Shown piece after piece: positions 1-4,625 of a DNA stretch of 8,174 bases (its first letter is position 1; the number at the start of each line of letters is the position of its first letter). The position numbers and the translations under genes were made by a program. The stretch comes from an uncultured Massilia sp. (GTDB taxonomy: Bacteria > Pseudomonadota > Gammaproteobacteria > Burkholderiales > Burkholderiaceae): positions 1-8,174 of the forward strand of contig CAMLMV010000094.1 in the NCBI GenBank assembly GCA_946481275.1. The letters are read 5' to 3'. A model generated the notes under the pieces. The model had not been told where the DNA came from. It worked only from the letters and a program-made list of their open reading frames with translations, and made no database searches.

Positions 1-59
1 TTCGGTACTGCCTTGCTGCGCTTGCGAATCGTTTTGTTCGTCAGCAGCAGAGAAGCGAG
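1..59 (-). other. Leader of a probable rRNA (or other stable-RNA) operon continuing off the left edge
   Basis: Read on the minus strand, this is the segment just downstream of the strong promoter at 60-88. It contains no plausible reading frame in that direction. Its layout (strong promoter, then a C/T-rich start region, then structured-looking non-coding sequence with GCAGCAAGGCAGTACCG near the edge) resembles the leaders ahead of 16S rRNA in Oxalobacteraceae as I remember them. The 16S gene and the boxA antitermination element would lie outside the window, so the assignment is inferred from promoter style. A tRNA cluster or another highly expressed operon remains possible. Confidence 0.45.
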
Positions 60-100
60 ATTATGCAGTGTTTCGCGATGTTCGTCAACTTCTTTTTTCG
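60..100 (-). promoter_or_regulatory. Strong sigma70 promoter (gene-proximal, stable-RNA type) with A-tract upstream
   Basis: On the minus strand, the -35 box TTGACG lies at 83-88 (5/6 of consensus) and the -10 box CATAAT at 60-65 (5/6), separated by exactly 17 bases. Directly upstream of the -35 is an A-rich tract (CGAAAAAAGAAG, 89-100) that looks like an UP element for the RNA polymerase alpha subunit. Transcription would start near 53 and run off the left end of the window. This is the best promoter in the window by sequence alone and does not serve any gene inside it. Confidence 0.65.
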
Positions 101-153
101 CTTCGTGCCGTCGATTTCCTCTGGATGTCGACCGTGCCGTGAAGCGGACGCGC

Positions 154-182
154 AGTATAGCAACCGCCCTCCAACCCTGCAA
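154..182 (-). promoter_or_regulatory. Second, upstream tandem promoter with extended -10
   Basis: On the minus strand, TATACT at 154-159 is a 5/6 -10 box preceded by TGC, giving an extended -10 (TGCTATACT, 154-162). A weak -35 (TTGCAG, 177-182) lies 17 bases upstream. The start would be near 147, roughly 95 bases upstream of the proximal start. Tandem strong promoters are typical of rRNA operons. The -35 lies about 24 bases beyond the stop codon of the AraC-family gene, so the promoters occupy nearly all of the intergenic space. Confidence 0.5.
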
Positions 183-188
183 GCTCGT

Positions 189-211
189 CCGTAGCGAAAA
201 TCCGACTACGG
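189..211 (-). terminator. Small hairpin at the 3' end of the AraC-family gene, possible weak terminator
   Basis: CCGTAG (189-194) and CTACGG (206-211) form a perfect 6-bp stem around an 11-base loop, and the gene's stop codon (206-208) lies within the stem. There is no U-tract after it on the minus strand, so it is not a convincing intrinsic terminator. It may stabilise the 3' end or only weakly limit read-through into the stable-RNA promoter region. Confidence 0.25.
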
Positions 212-1123
212 CTGCGCACTCGCCGGCTGCCGCCGCAACTGTTCCGCATCCTTCAATGGCGGCGCGCCGAACAGTCGGCGATATTCCCTGCTAAATTGCG
301 ACGGGCTTTCATAGCCCACTTCATAGGCGACACTGGCCGCCTCGACGTCGCCGCTCATCAGCATCTTGCGCGCCTCGAGCAGCCGCACCTGCTTCTGATA
401 CTGCAAAGGACTCATCACGGTGGCCGCCTTGAACCGGCGATGCAGCACCGAAGGGCTCATATGTACCGTGCGTGCCAGCGCGTCGACGCTGAGGGGCTCG
501 TTGTAATGCGTGCGGATCCATTGAATGGCCTCCCCCACCGCGCGCTCGCGCTGCCCGCCGACGATGCCCCGGCTCAGCGTCGCCCCACCCGGCGCAGTCA
601 CGAGGCGGTAGATCAGTTCCTGCTTGAGCAGGCGGCCCAGCACGGGCAGGTCGCGCGGACGGTCGAGCAGCCGCAGGAGGCGCACGAACACGTCGAGCAG
701 GGCGTCGTCCGCGCGTTCGACCGTGATCGCGGGTGGGTCGGCGTCCGCCAGCGGCAGCTGCAGCCGCATCTCCAGCACGAACGCCGCCACTTCCTTCGGA
801 TCGATGTCGACGCGGATTCCGTAGTACGGCGCCTCCGCGCTCGCTTGAACCACCTGGCCGGACACGGGCAGCGCCACGCCCGCCTGTACAAAGCTTCCCG
901 GACCGTAACGCAGCACCCGCTGGCCGACCAGCATCTCCTTCCCGCCCTGCACGAGCAGGCAGACGGACGGCGTCAGGATGCCGCGCCCGACGGGCGTCGG
1001 CGCGGGCCGACGGATGAGCCAGAGCCAGGGCAGGCCGGTTGCCAGGTCGAGGTCACCCGCATCCGCGCCGCGCATCGCATGCTCGACGAGGCCCAGGAGC
1101 TGCGTTTCAAAGTCCTTTGTCAT
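206..1123 (-). CDS. AraC-family transcriptional regulator (AraC_N + HTH, YqhC-like)
   Basis: A 305-residue DNA-binding regulator. Residues about 25-190 match the AraC_N-type ligand-sensing domain (SVCLLVQGGKEMLVG at about 53-67 and the following YGPGSF are characteristic). Residues about 195-300 are the two-helix-turn-helix AraC domain: first HTH about 211-233 (LSVDALARTVHMSPSVLHRR), second about 259-286 ending in the conserved QFSREYRRLFG signature. AraC_N regulators such as E. coli YqhC control aldehyde-detoxifying enzymes, which fits the aldehyde dehydrogenase upstream. The frame stays open to 1240, but I prefer the ATG at 1121-1123: it gives the usual family start and overlaps the dehydrogenase by only 17 bases, whereas the longer version adds 39 low-complexity residues antisense-like in composition. 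No strong Shine-Dalgarno precedes this ATG, so translation probably depends on coupling to the upstream gene. The specific inducer cannot be read from sequence. Confidence 0.9.
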   Translation of the reverse strand: MTKDFETQLLGLVEHAMRGADAGDLDLATGLPWLWLIRRPAPTPVGRGILTPSVCLLVQGGKEMLVGQRVLRYGPGSFVQAGVALPVSGQVVQASAEAPYYGIRVDIDPKEVAAFVLEMRLQLPLADADPPAITVERADDALLDVFVRLLRLLDRPRDLPVLGRLLKQELIYRLVTAPGGATLSRGIVGGQRERAVGEAIQWIRTHYNEPLSVDALARTVHMSPSVLHRRFKAATVMSPLQYQKQVRLLEARKMLMSGDVEAASVAYEVGYESPSQFSREYRRLFGAPPLKDAEQLRRQPASAQP

Positions 1124-2537
1124 GACCCATGATGGCTTTCGGTTCGAGATAGGTCTCCAGGCCGAAGACACCGAACTCGCGTCCCAGGCCGGACTGCTTG
1201 AAGCCGCCGAACGGGGCTTCCGGTGCATCATACAATCCATTCACGAACACGCGCCCTGCCTGAATGCCGGCCGCCACGCGATTCGCGCGCGCCAGGTCCG
1301 CGCCGAACACGTACGCGTGCAGACCATACGACGTGTCGTTGGCGATGGCGATGGCATCGTCGTCGTCGCGATACGGGATGATCGACAGGACCGGCCCGAA
1401 GATCTCGTCGCGCGCGATCGCCATGTCGTTGCGGACGTCGCCGAATACGGTCGGCCGCACGAAATAGCCGCGTTCCAGTCCATCCGGACGGCCCGGCCCA
1501 CCCGCCAGCAGGGTCGCGCCCTCCTCGATCCCCTTGCGGATATAGTCCTGCACCCGCTTATACTGCTTGCGCGTGACCATCGGCCCCACGTTGACGCGCG
1601 GGTCGCTCGTCGGACCGACGACCAGGTCATCGAATGCACGCACCGCCAGTTCGTGCGCTTCGGCGACGCGGCTCGCCGGCACCAGCAGCCGCGTGCCTGC
1701 GATGCACGCCTGGCCGCTGTTCATCACCGCGGCCAGCGCCGCCAGCGGCATCGCTTTCGCGAAGTCGGCATCGTCGAGCAGCACGGTCGGCGATTTGCCG
1801 CCCAGTTCCAGGGTCACCCGTTTCATCGTGTCGACGGCGCCGCGCGCGATCGCCTTGCCGACGGCCGTCGAACCGGTGAACGAGATCTTGGCGATGTCCG
1901 GATGGCGCGTGATCTCCGCGCCGACGACGTCCCCACGGCCCGTGACGATATTGAAGACACCCGGCGGCAGCCCCGCGCCGTGCATCACGCGGGTGATGAG
2001 CTCCGTCTGCGCGGCACTCAGTTCGCTGGGCTTGATGACGGCCGTGCTGCCGGCGGCGATCGCCATCGACGGCTTGGTCGCGATGAAACCGATGTTCGCA
2101 TTCCACGGCGTGATCAGGCCGACGACGCCGTGCGGCACCATCGTGACGCGCGCGCCGCCGACCTCGCGCTCGAACGCGTACCCGGCCAGCAGCCGGCGCG
2201 CGATCGCGAACGATGCGGCGGCGCGGCGCGCGGTGCCCGTTGCCATCGCCGTCGTGCCGCCGTATTCCGCGACCATGACGTCGACGATATCCTGTTCGGC
2301 GGCGGCCACGGCGTCGTGCAGGCGCTGCAGCCAGTCCATGCGTTCTTCCCGCGTCGTACGCGCCACGGCGGGAAGCGCCGCCTTCGCCGCGGCGATCGCG
2401 CGCTGCGCGTCGACTTCGTCGGCCAGGATCACGGTTGTCGTTTCGCGCTCGGTGGCCGGGTCGAGCAGGACGAGCGGTTCGCGTCCGTGCGAAGCGACGA
2501 ACGCGCCGTTGATATAAATAGTATCGATGGTCTTCAT
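1107..2537 (-). CDS. NAD(P)-dependent aldehyde dehydrogenase (ALDH superfamily)
   Basis: A 476-residue cytoplasmic enzyme oxidising an aldehyde to the acid with NAD(P)+. The full family architecture is present: the oxyanion asparagine in ITPWNAN (N146), cofactor-binding KPSE (K169, E172), glycine-rich FTGSTAVG (220-227), catalytic base in LELGGKSP (E244), nucleophile in NSGQACIAGTR (C278), and EIFGPV (E378, F380). The usual PWN(F/Y)P is PWNAN, which I associate with a known subgroup of proteobacterial ALDHs rather than a defect. The start at 2535-2537 is set by a strong Shine-Dalgarno AAGGAG (2545-2550) seven bases upstream; a 17-residue longer frame to 2588 would begin upstream of that site. 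The stop overlaps the AraC-family gene by 17 bases, so the two are almost certainly co-transcribed. The substrate is unknown: candidates include general toxic aldehydes or a semialdehyde of a catabolic route. No sugar, amine or aromatic pathway genes accompany it. Confidence 0.93.
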   Translation of the reverse strand: MKTIDTIYINGAFVASHGREPLVLLDPATERETTTVILADEVDAQRAIAAAKAALPAVARTTREERMDWLQRLHDAVAAAEQDIVDVMVAEYGGTTAMATGTARRAAASFAIARRLLAGYAFEREVGGARVTMVPHGVVGLITPWNANIGFIATKPSMAIAAGSTAVIKPSELSAAQTELITRVMHGAGLPPGVFNIVTGRGDVVGAEITRHPDIAKISFTGSTAVGKAIARGAVDTMKRVTLELGGKSPTVLLDDADFAKAMPLAALAAVMNSGQACIAGTRLLVPASRVAEAHELAVRAFDDLVVGPTSDPRVNVGPMVTRKQYKRVQDYIRKGIEEGATLLAGGPGRPDGLERGYFVRPTVFGDVRNDMAIARDEIFGPVLSIIPYRDDDDAIAIANDTSYGLHAYVFGADLARANRVAAGIQAGRVFVNGLYDAPEAPFGGFKQSGLGREFGVFGLETYLEPKAIMGHDKGL

Positions 2538-2541
2538 GGCA

Positions 2542-2578
2542 GGACTCCTTGTGAACGATGGATTCATCATAGGAGTCC
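2542..2578 (-). promoter_or_regulatory. Inverted repeat that can mask the aldehyde dehydrogenase Shine-Dalgarno
   Basis: GGACTCCT (2542-2549) and AGGAGTCC (2571-2578) are perfect 8-base inverted arms separated by 21 bases. In the minus-strand transcript the 3' arm contains most of the AAGGAG ribosome-binding site (2545-2550), so pairing would hide it. It could equally be a DNA operator of dyad symmetry, or simply chance. A possible -10 (TATGAT, 2566-2571) falls between and touching the arms; transcripts started there would lack the 5' arm and have a free ribosome site, while transcripts from further upstream, such as read-through from yeiE, would be masked. Confidence 0.4.
2566..2571 (-). promoter_or_regulatory. 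Possible -10 box for the aldehyde dehydrogenase-AraC operon
   Basis: TATGAT on the minus strand matches the -10 consensus at 5/6 positions and would start transcription near 2559, leaving about 22 bases of untranslated leader before the ATG at 2537. No acceptable -35 box is present at 16-18 bases, the spacer region being GC-rich. This would suit an activator-dependent promoter, for example one driven by the downstream AraC-family regulator. The assignment rests on a hexamer and its position only. Confidence 0.3.
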
Positions 2579-2615
2579 GGGCCCGCACGGCGGTAGCAGG
2601 ATACTGACGAAGGAT

Positions 2616-2649
2616 TGCCTGATCCTGCCGATCCGGCGCGGATCAGGCA
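2616..2649 (-). terminator. Hairpin overlapping the yeiE stop codon, candidate terminator
   Basis: TGCCTGATCC (2616-2625) and GGATCAGGCA (2640-2649) form a perfect 10-bp stem. Inside the 14-base loop, GCCG (2627-2630) and CGGC (2634-2637) can form a second small stem. The yeiE stop codon (2643-2645) lies in the stem. No clear U-run follows on the minus strand, so termination efficiency is uncertain. Position between yeiE and the aldehyde dehydrogenase suggests that it separates the two units at least partly. Confidence 0.4.
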
Positions 2650-3524
2650 GTCCGCACCAGCGCTTCGAACGCCTGCGCCGCGCGGCTGCGATAGCGCTCG
2701 CGATGCCGCAGCAGGAAGAAGTCGCGCGGCGGCAGGTCCACGCGCACCTTGGCGAGCAGGCCGGCCGCGATGTACGGCGCCGCGACCAGTTCCGACAACC
2801 CGGCCACGAAGCCGGCGCTCATGACGGCCGCGCGCACCGCTTCGTTGGACGGCAGGGTCAGCGCGACTTGCAGCGCGGCCAGGTCGGCACCCTGCGCCAC
2901 CAGCATCTCTTCCAGTACGGAGCGGGTGCCCGATCCCGGCTCGCGCATGATCCAGAGTGCGGCTTGCAAATCAGCGGCGGTGAGCTTGCGCTTGCGTGCC
3001 CACGGATGGCCAGGCGCGACGACGATGGCCATGCGGTCCTGGCCGATGCGCTCGGCGACCAGCGCCCCATCGTCGACGCCGCCCTCCACGAGCCCGAGAT
3101 CGGCCTGGCCGTCGCGCACGGCATCCGCGACGGACTGCGTATTGCCGACGTCCAGCCGCACGTCGATCTGCGGATGCGTCTCGCGAAAACGCACGAGCAG
3201 CGGCGGCAGCCAGTAGCTGGCGATCGTCTGGCTGGCCTGCAAGGCGAGCGCACCACGCGCCAGCCCCGCCAGCTCGACGAGCACGCGTTCGGCGCCCGCC
3301 GCACGGGCCAGGGTGGCGCGGGCTTCGTCGATGAAGATGCGGCCGGCGGCATTCACTTCGATGCGCCGCCCGACGCGGTCGAACAACGGCGTGCCGTAAC
3401 GCTCTTCCAGCGCGCGCAGCGATGCGCTGACGGCGGACGGCGTCAGCGCGAGGACGTCCGCAGCCTGCGTCAGATGCTGGCGCTCGGCGACGGCGACGAA
3501 GATGCGGAGCTGGTCGAGGGTCAT
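2643..3524 (-). CDS. yeiE: LysR-family transcriptional regulator, YeiE-like
   Basis: A 293-residue LysR-type regulator. Residues 1-60 form the winged HTH (LTQAADVLALTPSAVSASL, then LFDRVGRRIEVNAAG); residues about 90-290 form the periplasmic-binding-protein-like effector domain. Several stretches parallel E. coli YeiE as I recall it: PSAVSASLRALE, LFDRVGRR, ASQTIASYWLPPLL (97-110), DVGNTQSVADAV (125-136) and REPGSGTR (194-201). Studied YeiE homologues bind sulfite and control sulfite tolerance and other genes. The divergent yeiH-type exporter supports the orthology. The ATG at 3522-3524 starts with the canonical MTLDQLRIFV; its ribosome site is weak. Autoregulation is likely because the palindrome at 3533-3544 sits between the predicted start of transcription and the ATG. 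CbbR- or CysB-like alternatives are less probable given both partner and motifs. Confidence 0.88.
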   Translation of the reverse strand: MTLDQLRIFVAVAERQHLTQAADVLALTPSAVSASLRALEERYGTPLFDRVGRRIEVNAAGRIFIDEARATLARAAGAERVLVELAGLARGALALQASQTIASYWLPPLLVRFRETHPQIDVRLDVGNTQSVADAVRDGQADLGLVEGGVDDGALVAERIGQDRMAIVVAPGHPWARKRKLTAADLQAALWIMREPGSGTRSVLEEMLVAQGADLAALQVALTLPSNEAVRAAVMSAGFVAGLSELVAAPYIAAGLLAKVRVDLPPRDFFLLRHRERYRSRAAQAFEALVRTA

Positions 3525-3532
3525 CGTTCGAT

Positions 3533-3544
3533 TTATCTGGATAA
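3533..3544. promoter_or_regulatory. Candidate YeiE operator, TTATC-TG-GATAA
   Basis: A perfect 5+2+5 inverted repeat in the yeiE-yeiH intergenic region. With the preceding T (3532) it satisfies the T-N11-A rule for LysR-type binding sites. Its centre is about 61 bases upstream of the predicted yeiH start (near 3600), the classic recognition-site position for LysR activators, and it overlaps the predicted 5' leader of yeiE, suited to autorepression. Binding by YeiE is inferred. Confidence 0.45.
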
Positions 3545-3554
3545 TCTGTGCGAA

Positions 3555-3584
3555 ATTTTAAGATGGACCGAACATTCCTGTCGA
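3555..3584 (-). promoter_or_regulatory. Probable yeiE promoter
   Basis: On the minus strand, TCGACA (3579-3584, 5/6 of -35) and TAAAAT (3555-3560, 5/6 of -10) are separated by 18 bases. Transcription would begin near 3548, about 24 bases before the yeiE ATG. It overlaps the predicted yeiH promoter on the opposite strand, so the two would compete for polymerase. Confidence 0.45.
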
Positions 3585-3593
3585 GCCGATACT
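3564..3593 (+). promoter_or_regulatory. Possible yeiH promoter (activator-dependent type)
   Basis: TGGACC (3564-3569, 4/6) and GATACT (3588-3593, 4/6) are spaced by 18 bases, predicting a start near 3600, a few bases before the ribosome site at 3606-3611. Both boxes are poor, as expected for a promoter needing a LysR-type activator. An inverted repeat TCGAGCC (3581-3587) / GGCTCGA (3597-3603) overlaps the -10 region. Confidence 0.3.
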
Positions 3594-3617
3594 GCGGGCT
3601 CGAACAAGGAGAACACC

Positions 3618-4625
3618 ATGTACCACCCATTCCGCGCGCTCATACCCGGCATCCTGCTGAGTGCCGCCGTCACCGGCGCCGCTGTCCTGCTGGAGCGCGG
3701 CGAAACCGCCCTCTTCGGCCGGGCATGGCTGGAGAGCCTCGTCCTTGCCATCCTGCTGGGAAGCCTCGTGCGCACCGTCGCGACCATCCCCGCCGCATGC
3801 GAGGCCGGCGTGCGCTTTTCCGCCAAGGCCGTCCTCGAACTGGCCGTGATGCTGCTCGGCGCATCCGTCAGCGCGAGCGCGATTGCCGCGCACGGGTTGC
3901 CGCTGCTGGGTGGAATCGCGCTGTCGGTCGTCCTCGCGATCGCGTTCAGCTACACCGTCGGCCGGCTGCTGCGGCTGCCGCACGAGATGGCCGTGCTGGT
4001 CGCGTGCGGGAATTCGATCTGCGGGAACTCGGCCATCGCCGCCGTCGCGCCGGTCATCGATGCGCAGGGCAAGGACGTCGCGTCGTCGATCGCGTTCACG
4101 GCCGTGCTGGGCGTCGTCGTCGTGCTCGTGCTGCCCGTGCTCGACCGCGTCCTCGCGCTGACGCCGCTCCAGTACGGCATCTTCGCCGGCATGACGGTCT
4201 ACGGCGTGCCGCAGGTGCTGGCCGCGGCGGCGCCCGTGTCGCAGGCGAGCCTGCAGATCGGGACGCTGGTAAAACTGGTGCGGGTACTGATGCTGGGACC
4301 CGTCGTGCTCGGGCTGTCGCTGTTCCGGCGCGACGGCGCGCGCCGCGCCTCGCTGCCCCTCGCGCAACTCGTCCCGTGGTTCATCGTCGGCTTCCTCGCC
4401 CTGATGACGCTACGGTCCATCGGTGCGCTGCCGGCCGTCGTACTCGAACCGGCACACGTCGCATCCGGATGGCTGACCAGCATGTCGATGGCGGCGCTGG
4501 GCCTCGGCGTCGACGCCCGCGCCGTACTGCGCGCGGGCGCCAAGGTGACGACGACCGTGGTCGTGTCGCTGGTCGGACTGGGCGCGATCAGTTGGGGGCT
4601 GGTTGCGCTGCTGGGGATCCGGTGA
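3618..4625 (+). CDS. yeiH: YeiH-family inner-membrane transporter (putative sulfate/sulfite exporter)
   Basis: A 335-residue integral membrane protein of the UPF0324/YeiH family (Cons_hypoth698), near the usual length (E. coli YeiH is about 350). About ten hydrophobic segments are visible, for example around residues 8-24, 40-56, 70-90, 97-112, 155-173, 186-204, 223-235, 250-266 and 313-332. The family signature CGNSICGNSAIAA lies at 130-142, between helices, and is likely to line the transport path. The family is annotated as putative sulfate exporters, and genetic context with YeiE suggests export of sulfite or a related oxyanion; the substrate is not proven by sequence. The ATG at 3618 has an excellent ribosome site AAGGAG (3606-3611). 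A very long open frame continues upstream in phase to 978, but it is antisense to real genes. The last 38 bases overlap the convergent GH115 gene. Confidence 0.9.
   Translation: MYHPFRALIPGILLSAAVTGAAVLLERGETALFGRAWLESLVLAILLGSLVRTVATIPAACEAGVRFSAKAVLELAVMLLGASVSASAIAAHGLPLLGGIALSVVLAIAFSYTVGRLLRLPHEMAVLVACGNSICGNSAIAAVAPVIDAQGKDVASSIAFTAVLGVVVVLVLPVLDRVLALTPLQYGIFAGMTVYGVPQVLAAAAPVSQASLQIGTLVKLVRVLMLGPVVLGLSLFRRDGARRASLPLAQLVPWFIVGFLALMTLRSIGALPAVVLEPAHVASGWLTSMSMAALGLGVDARAVLRAGAKVTTTVVVSLVGLGAISWGLVALLGIR

Noticed and set aside
13..294. 93-codon plus-strand open frame at the left edge
   Set aside because: It crosses the tandem promoters and the 3' end of the AraC gene, has no ribosome site and no recognisable protein features.
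1124..1240. N-terminal extension of the AraC-family regulator by 39 residues
   Set aside because: The extension is Ser/Arg/Pro-rich shadow sequence inside the aldehyde dehydrogenase 3' end; AraC_N regulators of this type begin close to the ATG at 1121-1123.
2538..2588. N-terminal extension of the aldehyde dehydrogenase by 17 residues
   Set aside because: It would start upstream of the strong Shine-Dalgarno at 2545-2550 that serves the ATG at 2535-2537, and the extra residues do not match the family start.
978..3617. Plus-strand open frame of about 880 codons running in phase into yeiH
   Set aside because: It is antisense to the AraC, aldehyde dehydrogenase and yeiE genes, its translation is Arg/His/Asp-rich low-complexity sequence with no recognisable fold, and yeiH has its own excellent ribosome site at 3606-3611. 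Long antisense frames are expected in GC-rich coding DNA.
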